The notes beneath the pieces are model-generated. The model ran no database searches. It worked only from the letters and a program-made list of their open reading frames with translations, and was not told the DNA's origin. A DNA stretch of 64,000 bases from Clostridia bacterium. GTDB lineage: Bacteria; Bacillota; Clostridia; Oscillospirales; CAG-272. The position numbers were made by a program, and so were the translations under genes. Location of the stretch: positions 1 to 64,000 of the forward strand of contig JAFUNJ010000001.1 in NCBI GenBank assembly GCA_017482355.1, read 5' to 3'. Shown piece by piece: positions 36,081 to 44,433 of the stretch. Each line of letters starts with the position of its first letter. Position 1 is the stretch's first letter.

Positions 36081-36860
36081 TTAAATCTTCCGTAAAGTTA
36101 TATCGTCAAGCGGGGTTATGCCGTTTCTGCTTAAAAATTCACTCACTTTTCGGCGGTCGTTCTCATTATGAAGGTCCGACGGATTGTGCGCGTCAACCCC
36201 GAGAATCATGTCGTTGCCTACACTTTTCGCAAGGTTCACAAAGCGGTCAGACGGATAGAATCTATTGTCACATAGACCTTTAATATTTATCTCAAGCGGA
36301 ATTCCGAGCTTCTTCGCACCGACGCAGAGACGCGTCATCTCGGAACGGTAAAAAGCGTCGTCACCGACGTAATGGCAAACGTCGGGGTGGCAAACGTAGG
36401 AGAACGAGCCGCTCGAAATGCCTTCAAGCACTTCGTCAACGTAGCGTGTGAGGAAGCTCCTTTCCTCGGTCGGTGCGCCGACCCAAAAGTCACTCGGCTC
36501 GATCGTCAGACAGTGCTGCCCGAGTATTAGGTAATCAACGCCATAGTCACGGCAGAAGCTTTGCAGTTTGGCAAAGATCGTGGGAAAATACTCCGCCTCA
36601 AAGCCGCAGAAAAGCTTGATGTCGCCTTTGTATTCATCTGAATAGGCGCGTATGTCGGAAATATATTTTTCCGCTTCCTTGGGCGTCATTCGCATGTTCT
36701 TTCTTATCGCCGGTCCGTATCCGCCCTCGAAAAATTGAGGTGCGTGATCGGCAAATCCGAGCTTCGTCAGCCCTGCCTCGATTGCCTTTTCGATATATTC
36801 TCTTATCTCTCCCTCGGCGTGACCGCAAAGGTGGGTATGAGTATGATAATTGACCGTCAA
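36081..36860 (-). CDS. PHP-domain histidinol-phosphatase family protein
   Basis: 259 residues with a TTG start at 36860, supported by GAGG 7 nt upstream and by a promoter that lies inside the longer open frame. The PHP metal site is visible: NYHTHTHLCGHA, FADHAP, GFEAEY, GQHCLTI, CHPDV and GVDAHNP. The family includes HisJ-type histidinol phosphatases; no other his gene is near, so another phosphoester substrate is possible. Confidence 0.88.
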   Translation of the reverse strand: MTVNYHTHTHLCGHAEGEIREYIEKAIEAGLTKLGFADHAPQFFEGGYGPAIRKNMRMTPKEAEKYISDIRAYSDEYKGDIKLFCGFEAEYFPTIFAKLQSFCRDYGVDYLILGQHCLTIEPSDFWVGAPTEERSFLTRYVDEVLEGISSGSFSYVCHPDVCHYVGDDAFYRSEMTRLCVGAKKLGIPLEINIKGLCDNRFYPSDRFVNLAKSVGNDMILGVDAHNPSDLHNENDRRKVSEFLSRNGITPLDDITLRKI

Positions 36861-36894
36861 ACCTAAAACCTCTTTTCCGTTTGCACTATTGATT

Positions 36895-36923
36895 ATTTTA
36901 GCACAACGGAGCTGCTCGGTCAA
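36895..36923 (-). promoter_or_regulatory. Promoter of the PHP phosphatase gene
   Basis: Minus-strand TTGACC (36918-36923), 17 bp, TAAAAT (36895-36900). It decides for the TTG start at 36860 over the ATG at 36947. Confidence 0.72.
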
Positions 36924-36980
36924 GGTTCGACGGTCATTTTTCGTCATAAAAAGTCTTAAATAAATTATTAAAAATAATAC

Positions 36981-37009
36981 TTGACAAATCGTTTTTTATG
37001 TGCTACAAT
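36981..37009 (+). promoter_or_regulatory. Promoter of the tRNA-Arg/tRNA-His operon
   Basis: TTGACA (36981-36986), 17 bp, TACAAT (37004-37009). Confidence 0.88.
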
Positions 37010-37025
37010 AATTGTCGCTGATTTT

Positions 37026-37102
37026 GTACCTTTAGCTCAGCCGGATAGAGCAACTGCCTTCTAAGCAGTAGGTCGAGGGTTCGAATCCCCCAAGGTACGC
37101 CA
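37026..37102 (+). tRNA. tRNA-Arg (TCT)
   Basis: 77 nt with encoded CCA. Acceptor GTACCTT/AAGGTAC, anticodon stem ACTGC/GCAGT with loop CTTCTAA (anticodon TCT), T-loop TTCGAAT. First of two co-transcribed tRNAs, 6 bp before tRNA-His. Confidence 0.95.
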
Positions 37103-37108
37103 ATATAT

Positions 37109-37186
37109 GGTGAGTGTAGCTAAGTTGGTTATAGCGCCAGGTTGTGGCCCTGGAGGCCGTGGGTTCGAATCCCATCACCCACCCCA
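37109..37186 (+). tRNA. tRNA-His (GTG)
   Basis: 78 nt including the extra G(-1) typical of tRNA-His, facing C73, with encoded CCA. The anticodon stem CCAGG/CCTGG holds loop TTGTGGC (GTG). The acceptor GTGAGTG/CACCCAC has an A-C mismatch at 4-69, which is odd for a functional tRNA but may be tolerated. Confidence 0.93.
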
Positions 37187-37190
37187 AAAT

Positions 37191-37230
37191 GAAAATCCTG
37201 TCGATTCTTGTCGGCAGGATTTTCGTTTTG
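37191..37230 (+). terminator. Terminator of the tRNA-Arg/His operon
   Basis: GAAAATCCTG pairs with CAGGATTTTC across a 14-nt loop, followed by GTTTTG. Confidence 0.75.
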
Positions 37231-37231
37231 T

Positions 37232-37340
37232 ATTATTCACTATTCATTTTTCATTATTCATTATTCATTCGACAGGATTTTCAATGAATAATGAAGTCGC
37301 TTGCGCTGATGAATAATTAATAATGAATAATTTCGGTGTC
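37232..37340. repeat. AT-rich ATTCATT-type short repeats
   Basis: Multiple ATTCATTATTC-like runs on the left and their complements (AATGAATAATGAA) on the right, with GACAGGATTTTCA copied from the preceding terminator. It can fold into long AT hairpins. The rest of the gap to 37546 shows no gene; a 62-codon minus frame at 37351-37539 has no ribosome site. Confidence 0.6.
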
Positions 37341-37546
37341 GGATTTGCCGTTAGGCAAAATATTTCATAATCCGAAGGATTATTTCATTAAATAGCTTCT
37401 TTGTGCGATACATCATTTCCTCCGTTTTTCCATCCCATGCAACGGATTTTGCAACGGATCTCATTACCATTCTGCACACCTCGGTGATAATTATTTTTAT
37501 AAACTTGTCCAAACAGTAAAAAATTACTGATATTTTCATAAATCTC

Positions 37547-37575
37547 TTGATTTTGGGAAGAAAATCTATTATAAT
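37547..37575 (+). promoter_or_regulatory. Promoter of the GGGtGRT operon
   Basis: TTGATT (37547-37552), 17 bp, TATAAT (37570-37575). AAAGGAGA sits upstream of the first ATG. Confidence 0.85.
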
Positions 37576-37613
37576 ATTCTATTGGAAAATAAAAATTTCA
37601 AAGGAGACAAAAA

Positions 37614-38321
37614 ATGAGCAATTGTCCTTACGCTGTTACTCACGAAGTTGAGAACATGACACACGTTGCCAAAGGCCCTTACCACGGTCCTGCTCCCATT
37701 CCGGAAGAAGGAAAATGGGTTCAGGTCAAGGAGATCAAGGACGTCAGCGGTTTCACGCACGGAATCGGCTGGTGCGCTCCTCAGCAGGGCTGCTGCAAGC
37801 TTACTCTTAACGTTAAAGACGGAATCATCCAGGAGGCACTCGTTGAGACCCTCGGATGCTCCGGAATGACACACTCTGCCGCTATGGCGTCCGAGATCCT
37901 CATCGGAAAGACTCTTCTTGAGGCGCTCAATACAGACCTTGTCTGTGATGCTATCAACACCGCAATGCGCGAGCTCTTCCTCCAGATCGTATACGGAAGA
38001 AGCCAGTCCGCATTCTCCGAGAACGGACTTAACGTAGGTGCTTCTCTTGAAGACCTCGGTAAAGGTCTCCGTTCGCAGGTAGGTACCATGTTCGCTACCA
38101 CGAACAAGGGTCCCCGTTACCTCGAAATGGCTGAGGGCTACGTTACCCGTATTGCTCTCGACGAAGAAGATCAGATCATCGGCTACGAGTTCGTAAACCT
38201 CGGCAAGATGATGGACTTCATCAAGAAGGGCGACGATGCAAACACCGCACTTGAGAAGGCAAAGGGCAACTACGGCCGCTTCAACGGTGCTGCGAAGTAC
38301 ATCGACCCCCGTCAGGAATAA
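37614..38321 (+). CDS. Iron-sulfur scaffold-like (NifU/IscU-type) protein paired with GGGtGRT
   Basis: 235 residues. The central part resembles IscU/NifU scaffolds (VETLGCSGMTHSAAMASEIL, with IGWCAPQQGCC before it), with several Cys that could hold a cluster. The family is regularly found directly before GGGtGRT genes in Clostridia and is often labelled iron-sulfur assembly scaffold. Codon use is highly biased (CTT/CTC, GGT/GGC, AAG), which suggests strong expression. An 18-bp gap separates it from its partner. Confidence 0.8.
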   Translation: MSNCPYAVTHEVENMTHVAKGPYHGPAPIPEEGKWVQVKEIKDVSGFTHGIGWCAPQQGCCKLTLNVKDGIIQEALVETLGCSGMTHSAAMASEILIGKTLLEALNTDLVCDAINTAMRELFLQIVYGRSQSAFSENGLNVGASLEDLGKGLRSQVGTMFATTNKGPRYLEMAEGYVTRIALDEEDQIIGYEFVNLGKMMDFIKKGDDANTALEKAKGNYGRFNGAAKYIDPRQE

Positions 38322-38339
38322 TAGAAGGAGGACAAGATA

Positions 38340-39338
38340 ATGGCTTTGTTTGAAGGTTACGAAAGAAAAATAGACAAAATTAACGGTGTCCTCGCTCAGT
38401 ACGGTCTTAACTCTGTTGAAGAGTGCCGTGAGCTTTGTAAAGCAAAGGGCTTCGATCCCTACGAGATCGTAAAGGGCATTCAGCCCATCGCATTCGAGGA
38501 CGTTGCTTGGGCATACTGCGTAGGCGCGGCTATCGCAATGAAGAAGGGCTGCGTAAAGGCAGCAGACGCCGCTGAAGCTATCGGTATCGGTCTTCAGGCG
38601 TTCTGTATCCCCGGCTCCGTTGCTGAGGACCGTAAGGTCGGTCTCGGTCACGGAAACCTCGGCGCAATGCTTCTCCGCGACGAGACTAATTGCTTCGCAT
38701 TCCTTGCAGGTCACGAGTCGTTTGCCGCTGCAGAAGGCGCTATCGGTATCGCACGCTCCGCTAATAAGGCGCGTAAAGAGCCGCTCCGCGTTATCCTTAA
38801 CGGTCTCGGTAAGGACGCTGCGCAGATCATTTCCCGTATCAACGGATTCACCTACGTTCAGACTCAGTTCGACTACTACACGGGTGAGCTTAAGATAGTT
38901 AAGAAGTGGAAGTACTCCGACGGCGAGCGCGCAGCAGTAAACTGCTACGGCTGTGACGACGTTCGTGAGGGCGTTGCGATCATGCACCACGAGGGCGTTG
39001 ACGTTTCCATTACCGGTAACTCGACTAACCCCACCCGCTTCCAGCACCCCGTTGCAGGCACCTATAAGAAGGAATGCATCGAGCAGGGCAAGAAGTACTT
39101 CTCCGTTGCATCGGGCGGCGGTACGGGACGTACCCTCCACCCCGATAACATGGCGGCAGGACCTGCTTCCTACGGTCTTACCGATACCATGGGAAGAATG
39201 CACGGCGACGCTCAGTTCGCAGGTTCTTCCTCGGTTCCCGCACACGTTGAGATGATGGGCTTCCTCGGCGCAGGTAACAACCCGATGGTCGGTATGACCG
39301 TTTCGGTTGCTGTTGCGGTTGAAGAGGCAAGCAAGTAA
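38340..39338 (+). CDS. GGGtGRT protein
   Basis: 332 residues containing the name-giving motif GGGTGRT (about residues 259-265, within SVASGGGTGRTLHPDN). Other conserved-looking blocks are GLGHGNLGAMLL and HESFAAAEGAIG. The biochemical role is not established. The constant pairing with the scaffold-like protein suggests an iron-sulfur or redox function. It shares the strong codon bias of its partner. AGGAGG lies upstream of the ATG. Confidence 0.9.
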   Translation: MALFEGYERKIDKINGVLAQYGLNSVEECRELCKAKGFDPYEIVKGIQPIAFEDVAWAYCVGAAIAMKKGCVKAADAAEAIGIGLQAFCIPGSVAEDRKVGLGHGNLGAMLLRDETNCFAFLAGHESFAAAEGAIGIARSANKARKEPLRVILNGLGKDAAQIISRINGFTYVQTQFDYYTGELKIVKKWKYSDGERAAVNCYGCDDVREGVAIMHHEGVDVSITGNSTNPTRFQHPVAGTYKKECIEQGKKYFSVASGGGTGRTLHPDNMAAGPASYGLTDTMGRMHGDAQFAGSSSVPAHVEMMGFLGAGNNPMVGMTVSVAVAVEEASK

Positions 39339-39353
39339 TTTTCTGTAAATAAA

Positions 39354-39380
39354 GAACGGACGCGAAAGCGTCCGTTTTTT
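39354..39380 (+). terminator. Terminator of the GGGtGRT operon
   Basis: ACGGACGC, GAAA tetraloop, GCGTCCGT and T5 (39356-39380). Confidence 0.92.
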
Positions 39381-39381
39381 G

Positions 39382-39582
39382 TTAATCTTCATCCGTAAAA
39401 AGCGTACATCCCTGATTTCGGTAATGGACTATTTTTTCACGCAATAGGTTCTCGGTGCAGGAGAAGAACCGAGCGAGGCAGGATATACACATATAGCTTT
39501 CGGCGCCGCGGTTGATCAGCCGTTTATGAAGCCCTATTTCGTTTGTCGAAAGCTCCTTTTCGCACTTTTGGCACTTTGCCAT
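39382..39582 (-). CDS. Small four-Cys protein after the alpha-galactosidase
   Basis: 66 residues with CQKCEKEL and, after 24 residues, CISCLARFF: two CxxC pairs that probably bind zinc. The first part (STNEIGLHKRLINRG) is typical of small Clostridia proteins often found in this form; function unknown. Its start overlaps the alpha-galactosidase stop by one base, so it is co-translated. Confidence 0.78.
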   Translation of the reverse strand: MAKCQKCEKELSTNEIGLHKRLINRGAESYMCISCLARFFSCTENLLREKIVHYRNQGCTLFTDED

Positions 39583-40772
39583 TACGCGTCAACTACCTTT
39601 GCACGGAAGAGTCGGCAGTCGTGGGGCGCTACCTTGTCGATACGCACTGTGCCGTTGAAGGTCTTGAGGGTTTTTCCCGTCCAGAGATCGTGAAGCTCGA
39701 TGGTTTTGCCCGACGATAGGGGCAGACCGAGGTTATCGAGCGTGAGGGTGAAGTTCCACACAGACGCGTCGGTATCCATAAAGTTGAAGAAGCCGATAGC
39801 AATATCGCCGCCGTCGAGGTACTTTGCGATGATGGGCGTGTCGATCGGATAGGACTTGTAGAAGGGGTCGTTCTCTGTGCGGCTGTTATTGATCTCGTAT
39901 TTGAAGTTATTTGCAAAGAACGGCTCTGCGCCGAGCTCGTCCTGGTTTATTGCGATAACGTCCTTGTTGAGCAGGATCGACTTCGTTTCGTCGGTCATAT
40001 CGCGTATATCGCAGCCGATCATAAGCGGGGAATTAAGAAGCGCCCAAAGGGAGAAATGCAGGCGGTATTCCTCGGTGGTGCAACCGGTAAGCGCTACGTT
40101 GCCCTTGCCGTTCATACCGACGATGAGCATATCCATATCGTTGAAGCAGCCGTGTCCGTTATACTCCTGCGCAACGATCTGCGACTGTGCCAAGCTCTTG
40201 ATAGACGCCCACGAATCGAATATGTCGCCGGTCGAGCGCCACATATGCGCGCCCGTTTCCTTTATCCACTGCTTGGTGTTTTCGGATCCCCACGAGCAGG
40301 CACTGAGAAGAATGTCGCGTCCGCAGTTAGCAAGCGCGATCGCCATTCTCTTATAAAGAACGTCGGCACGCTCTGTCATAGGGTGGAAGCAGAAGTCGTA
40401 TTTGAGGAAATCGACCTCCCATTCGGCAAAGGTCTTTGCGTCTACCCACTCATAGCCGTAGCTTGCAGGGTAGCCCGCACAGGTAAGATAACCCGCGCAG
40501 GAATACATACCGAATTTAAGCCCCTTCGAATGAATGTAGTCTGCGACGTACTTCATACCGTGCGGGAACTTTTCGGGATCGGGAACGAGGCGTCCGTTTT
40601 CGTCGCGCTCCTTGAGCGCCCAGATATCGTCGATAACGACGTACTCGTAGCCCGCGTCCTTAAGACCGTTTGCGATCATCGCATCTGCGGACTCCATAAT
40701 AAGCTGTTCGTTGATGTTCGCGCCAAAGGTGTTCCAGGTGTTCCACCCGAGCGGCGGTTTGTTTACTACCAT
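39582..40772 (-). CDS. Alpha-galactosidase, GH27
   Basis: 396 residues from ATG 40772, which follows GGAGGTC; an upstream in-frame ATG at 40811 has no ribosome site. It starts PPLGWNTWNTFG, the GH27 signature. KYDFC holds the catalytic nucleophile (Asp126) and WRSTGDI the acid/base (Asp183). A C-terminal beta domain follows. There is no signal peptide, so it hydrolyses imported alpha-galactosides in the cytoplasm. The divergent AraC gene is the likely regulator; galactose released could feed the galactonate genes nearby, though no galactose dehydrogenase is seen. Confidence 0.93.
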   Translation of the reverse strand: MVVNKPPLGWNTWNTFGANINEQLIMESADAMIANGLKDAGYEYVVIDDIWALKERDENGRLVPDPEKFPHGMKYVADYIHSKGLKFGMYSCAGYLTCAGYPASYGYEWVDAKTFAEWEVDFLKYDFCFHPMTERADVLYKRMAIALANCGRDILLSACSWGSENTKQWIKETGAHMWRSTGDIFDSWASIKSLAQSQIVAQEYNGHGCFNDMDMLIVGMNGKGNVALTGCTTEEYRLHFSLWALLNSPLMIGCDIRDMTDETKSILLNKDVIAINQDELGAEPFFANNFKYEINNSRTENDPFYKSYPIDTPIIAKYLDGGDIAIGFFNFMDTDASVWNFTLTLDNLGLPLSSGKTIELHDLWTGKTLKTFNGTVRIDKVAPHDCRLFRAKVVDA

Positions 40773-40812
40773 TTTATGCTTGACCTCCGTTAAGGTATAT
40801 GTTATAATCATT

Positions 40813-40858
40813 ATATATGCAAAAAGATTACAAATAAAGTAAAAATTATTGCATATAT
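40813..40858. promoter_or_regulatory. Candidate AraC operator pair
   Basis: ATATATGCAA (40813-40822) and TTGCATATAT (40849-40858) form a perfect 10-bp inverted pair in the spacer between the alpha-galactosidase and its divergent AraC gene. A TTGCAAAG sits close to the araC start. Confidence 0.55.
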
Positions 40859-40885
40859 ATGTAATATTGTTGCAAAGAGGGAAGT

Positions 40886-41683
40886 ATGACCGACAATAAC
40901 GAAAAGCTGTATCTATCGGTTTGGGGTATTCATTATCCCATTGAGAATGAAAACTTCCGATGGGGGCCCGGTGTCAGAGACATTTATATCATTCATTATG
41001 TCCGAGAGGGAAAGGGCTACTTTGAGTGCGGCGGCAAAAAATATACGCTTACAAGGGGGCAAAGCTTTCTTGTAATTCCCGGTCAGCTTGTGAATTATTA
41101 TCCTGACGAAAACGAGCCGTGGAAGTACGCTTGGGTGGATTTTTCGGGAATTGAGGCAAAAAAGCTGCTCTTGTACTGCTCGCTCTCCGCTGACGCTCCC
41201 GTAGCGGAAAGAGAGATCCCCGAGCTAGACGCGCTTTTCAAGACCGCGTCGGAACAGTTTGGCAACGTAACACCTGCCGACGTGTGCAGAAACGTCGGAT
41301 TTGCGCGGCTGATACTTTCCACGTATATCAAGCATTATCCTGCGGTAAGCGGGAAAACGGTGGGCGAGCTGCTCATAACTCGCGCGGCTGAATATATCGA
41401 AAACAATTACCGCCGCCCCGAGCTTAATATTGATATGATTGCGGAACAGCTTTCGGTCAACCGCGTGACTCTGCACAGAAAGTTTACCGAGGAGCTTAAT
41501 ATTTCACCCGGAAATTACATCATAAGATTGAGAATAAAAAAGGCGTGCGGGCTTTTGACGGAAAGTAATTATTCGGTCAAGGCGATCGCCTATTCGACGG
41601 GCTTTTCCGACCAGCTTTATTTTTCTAAGGTGTTCAAAAAGCTTATGGGAATGACGCCGACGCAGTACCGCAAAAATAAATAA
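40886..41683 (+). CDS. AraC-family regulator of the alpha-galactosidase
   Basis: 265 residues. The N-terminal cupin (RDIYIIHYVREGKGYFECGG, LVIPGQLVNYYPDE) resembles the MelR/MsmR/RafR sensor group for alpha-galactosides. Two C-terminal HTH motifs include LNIDMIAEQLSVNRVTLHRKF and KAIAYSTGFSDQLYFSKVF. Divergent position makes it the probable activator of the GH27 gene. Confidence 0.9.
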   Translation: MTDNNEKLYLSVWGIHYPIENENFRWGPGVRDIYIIHYVREGKGYFECGGKKYTLTRGQSFLVIPGQLVNYYPDENEPWKYAWVDFSGIEAKKLLLYCSLSADAPVAEREIPELDALFKTASEQFGNVTPADVCRNVGFARLILSTYIKHYPAVSGKTVGELLITRAAEYIENNYRRPELNIDMIAEQLSVNRVTLHRKFTEELNISPGNYIIRLRIKKACGLLTESNYSVKAIAYSTGFSDQLYFSKVFKKLMGMTPTQYRKNK

Positions 41684-41706
41684 AGCCCGTCATCGACGGG
41701 CTTTTT
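41682..41706. terminator. Bidirectional terminator
   Basis: AGCCCGTC/GACGGGCT with an ATC loop and A/T runs on either side, between convergent araC and the aldolase gene. Confidence 0.85.
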
Positions 41707-41712
41707 ATCTGA

Positions 41713-42375
41713 TTACTTAACCGCATTGACAAACTGCTTTGCAAGCTCTGTAAGAGCTGCATAGTCACCGTTTGCGATGAGCTTTTTGTTATAGAGATTT
41801 GAGCCGACACCGACACCGAGGAAGCCCATCTTCATAAAGTCGCCTGCATTCTCGGCGCTTACTCCGCCGACGGCGAGAAGCTTCGCGTCGGAGATCGGCG
41901 CACTTACCGCCTTTACGTAGCCGCCTCTTACCTGATCGGCAGGGAAGAGCTTTACGTAGTCTGCGCCGTTATTGAGCGCCGACACGATCTCGGTCGGAGT
42001 GAAGGCGGCGGGGATAGATACCGCGCCGATCTCTCTTGAACGCTTGATTATTTCGGGATCGCAGTTCGGGGAAATGATGAAGGTTGCGCCTGCGTTTACG
42101 GCGAGGTCGACCTCGTTAAGATGCGTGACCGTTCCTGCGCCGATACACATTCTGCCTTCAAAATGCTTAACGAGATCGGAGATCATCGAGCATATTTCTT
42201 CGCGGCTCACCTTGCCCGAACGGTCAAAGGTGACCTCGATAAGCCGTATTCCGCCCTCGTAAAGCGCTTGGGCGGCAGGAATCAGCGTTTCCCTGTCGGG
42301 CAGACGAACGATGGAAATTACCTTGTTTTCAGCGACGGCTTCAATGACCTTATTTCTCACATTTTCACTTATCAT
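41713..42375 (-). CDS. KDPG/KDPGal-type aldolase
   Basis: 220 residues from ATG 42375, 1 bp after the dehydratase stop, with GCGGAGTGG upstream. It is a class I aldolase of the Eda/DgoA family: EVTFDR near the N-terminus, CIGAGTVTH, SPNCDPEI, and DYVKLFPADQVRG, which holds the Schiff-base lysine. Next to galactonate dehydratase it should cleave 2-keto-3-deoxy-6-phosphogalactonate into pyruvate and glyceraldehyde-3-phosphate (DgoA role). The 2-keto-3-deoxygalactonate kinase needed between the two steps is not in the window. Confidence 0.9.
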   Translation of the reverse strand: MISENVRNKVIEAVAENKVISIVRLPDRETLIPAAQALYEGGIRLIEVTFDRSGKVSREEICSMISDLVKHFEGRMCIGAGTVTHLNEVDLAVNAGATFIISPNCDPEIIKRSREIGAVSIPAAFTPTEIVSALNNGADYVKLFPADQVRGGYVKAVSAPISDAKLLAVGGVSAENAGDFMKMGFLGVGVGSNLYNKKLIANGDYAALTELAKQFVNAVK

Positions 42376-42376
42376 T

Positions 42377-43525
42377 TTACCACTCCGCAACAGATCCGTC
42401 AGCGTGATGCCATACGGGATTTTTCCAGTTATGAGGATTCTTGTTTTCCTCGATGACAAGCTCCTTGTTAACGTCAACACCAAGCCCCGGAAGCTTCGGA
42501 AGGTCTACCCAGCCGTCCACGAACTTGAAGTCGTCCTTGTTGTGAACGTAATCAAGCACGCTCTTGCCGACGTTGTAGTGGATTCCGATGCTCTGCTCCT
42601 GAATGACTGCGTTGTAGCAGGTGGCGTCTACAGAGAGGCACGCCGAAAGCGCGATAGGTCCGAGAGGGCAGTGAGGCGCGAGAGCAACGTCGTACGCCTC
42701 CGCCATGGAAGCGATCTTCTTGACCTCGGTGATTCCGCCCGCGTGGGAAAGGTCGGGCTGGATAATGTCAACACCGCCTGCGGTGAGCAGACGCTTGAAA
42801 TCATAACGCGAGAAAAGACGCTCGCCCGTTGCTATCGGAATAGAACAGCAAGCGGCAATTTCCTTAAATTCGTCCATGTACTCGCAAAGGACGGGCTCTT
42901 CGATGAACATAGGATCAAATTCCTCAAGCTTCTTTGCAAGCACCTTTGCCATCGGCTTGTGAACACGTCCGTGGAAGTCGATAGCGATTCCGAAATACTT
43001 GCCGCAGCTTTCGCGTATTGCTGAAACGCGCTCAAGAACTGCGTCGATCTTATCGTATGTGTCTATCATCTGAAGCTCGTCGGTGGCGTTCATCTTGATC
43101 GCCTGAAAGCCCTCGTTCTTCTTTTCGAGCGCGGCACGTCCTACATCGGACGGACGGTCGCCGCCGATCCAGGAATAGACCTTCATTCTTTCGCGGCACT
43201 TGCCGCCCATAAGCTCGTAGGCGGGCGCGTTAAAATACTTGCCCTTGATGTCCCAAAGCGCCTGATCTATGCCTGAAAGCGCGCTCATAAGAACTCCGCC
43301 GCCGCGGTAGAAGCCGGCGCGGTAAATGGTAGACCAGATGCCTTCAATATTTGACGGATCATGACCGATGAGGTAATCCTTGTATTCCTCAACACAGGCA
43401 AGAACCGATGCCGCGTGTCCTTCAAGGACTGCCTCGCCCCAGCCGACGAGACCATTGTCGGTCTCGATCTCAACGAAGCCCCAGCGCGGACGTACAAAGT
43501 AGGTCGATACTCTCGTAATTTTCAT
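42377..43525 (-). CDS. dgoD: D-galactonate dehydratase (enolase superfamily)
   Basis: 382 residues. The mandelate-racemase/muconate-lactonizing fold carries VYSWIGGDRP, the metal-ligand blocks AIDFHGRVHKP, FIEEPVL and ATGERLFSRY, and HCPLGPIAL near the end, all matching DgoD. It converts D-galactonate to 2-keto-3-deoxygalactonate. The 1-bp gap to the aldolase and a divergent AraC regulator mark a small galactonate-use operon. A rhamnonate or other sugar-acid dehydratase is a less likely alternative. Confidence 0.9.
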   Translation of the reverse strand: MKITRVSTYFVRPRWGFVEIETDNGLVGWGEAVLEGHAASVLACVEEYKDYLIGHDPSNIEGIWSTIYRAGFYRGGGVLMSALSGIDQALWDIKGKYFNAPAYELMGGKCRERMKVYSWIGGDRPSDVGRAALEKKNEGFQAIKMNATDELQMIDTYDKIDAVLERVSAIRESCGKYFGIAIDFHGRVHKPMAKVLAKKLEEFDPMFIEEPVLCEYMDEFKEIAACCSIPIATGERLFSRYDFKRLLTAGGVDIIQPDLSHAGGITEVKKIASMAEAYDVALAPHCPLGPIALSACLSVDATCYNAVIQEQSIGIHYNVGKSVLDYVHNKDDFKFVDGWVDLPKLPGLGVDVNKELVIEENKNPHNWKNPVWHHADGSVAEW

Positions 43526-43543
43526 AATATTATGCCAACCTTT

Positions 43544-43553
43544 CGAAATTTCG
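43544..43553. promoter_or_regulatory. Short palindrome in the dgoD/araC spacer
   Basis: CGAAATTTCG, a perfect 10-bp palindrome just before the araC -35. TGGC-N8-GCCA follows at about 43600-43615. Either may be a regulator site. Confidence 0.4.
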
Positions 43554-43555
43554 TA

Positions 43556-43583
43556 TTGACAAACTGTTTTTCTATATTATAAT
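43556..43583 (+). promoter_or_regulatory. Promoter of the second sugar-locus AraC gene
   Basis: TTGACA (43556-43561), 16 bp, TATAAT (43578-43583). Confidence 0.85.
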
Positions 43584-43644
43584 CATAGCATAGAGAAATG
43601 GCAATTTCGCGCCAAAAATTCACAATTTAAGGACATTTTTTAAT

Positions 43645-44433
43645 ATGAATGAAATAAAGACCGCCACGCTCTCCATTGAACGCGAATTGAAGGACGAGCT
43701 TCGTGTAGTTGAATACAACGTCGGCAACGGCGATTTCCATTTTCATTCGCAGGTCGAGATCTGCATCGTTGAGGACGGAAGCGTCGAGGCGCTTGTGAAT
43801 AACAGTCAGACGACACTTGAAAAGGGAGACATAGCTGTGTCGCTTCCTTACGATCCGCACAGGTATATTGCGAAGGACGGCGTGCGTTATTCGGTACTGG
43901 TGATACCGAGTGAGATGGGTGAAAGGTTCTGCTCCGATATGAGGAGCTTGGGGAGTCCGTTTTTGAAGCAGTCGGAAAGCAATTCGGAGATCTTCTCCTA
44001 TCTTTTTTCTCTTAAAAAATCGGATAGCGGAGAGCTTGACAAGCTGGGATATGTCTATCTTATCCTCGGCGCGATCAAAAAAGAGCTTCTTTCCGAGCCA
44101 AAGGAAAACGGCTCCGACAATGAGCTTTTGTCGGGTTTGCTTTTGTATATACATAAGAATTATGGCAAGAATCTGACGCTGTCGTCGATAGCAAAGGCGT
44201 TCGGTTATCATCCTGCGTATATTTCGAGCTATTTCAAGGCGCGGCTCGATATTGGAATTTCACGTTACATAAGCGTCATTCGCCTGAACAATGCCGTTCA
44301 GCTTATGAGAAAAAAGAAGTACAGTGTGACCGAGATCGCGCTCGAATGCGGCTTCAATTCTGCGCGAACCTTTTACCGTGCGTTCCGCCAGGAATTCGGC
44401 TGTTCGCCGGGGGATTATACTGCGAATTTGTGA
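43645..44433 (+). CDS. AraC-family regulator of the galactonate operon
   Basis: 262 residues. The N-terminal cupin (GNGDFHFHSQVEICIVEDG, EKGDIAVSLPYDPHRY) is followed by the C-terminal HTH pair (LTLSSIAKAFGYHPAYISSYF, VTEIALECGFNSARTFYRAF). It is divergent from dgoD, so it likely responds to galactonate or a related acid. Confidence 0.9.
   Translation: MNEIKTATLSIERELKDELRVVEYNVGNGDFHFHSQVEICIVEDGSVEALVNNSQTTLEKGDIAVSLPYDPHRYIAKDGVRYSVLVIPSEMGERFCSDMRSLGSPFLKQSESNSEIFSYLFSLKKSDSGELDKLGYVYLILGAIKKELLSEPKENGSDNELLSGLLLYIHKNYGKNLTLSSIAKAFGYHPAYISSYFKARLDIGISRYISVIRLNNAVQLMRKKKYSVTEIALECGFNSARTFYRAFRQEFGCSPGDYTANL

Noticed and set aside
36861-36947. Longer version of the PHP phosphatase starting at ATG 36947
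   Set aside because: A sigma-A promoter (36895-36923) lies inside the extension, and the extra residues do not fit the family.
37351-37539. 62-codon minus-strand frame
   Set aside because: No ribosome site, no domain, lies in AT-rich repeat DNA before a clear promoter.
37569-39392. 607-codon minus-strand frame
   Set aside because: It lies exactly opposite the two GGGtGRT genes, whose biased codons avoid stops on the other strand. No start signal or domain.
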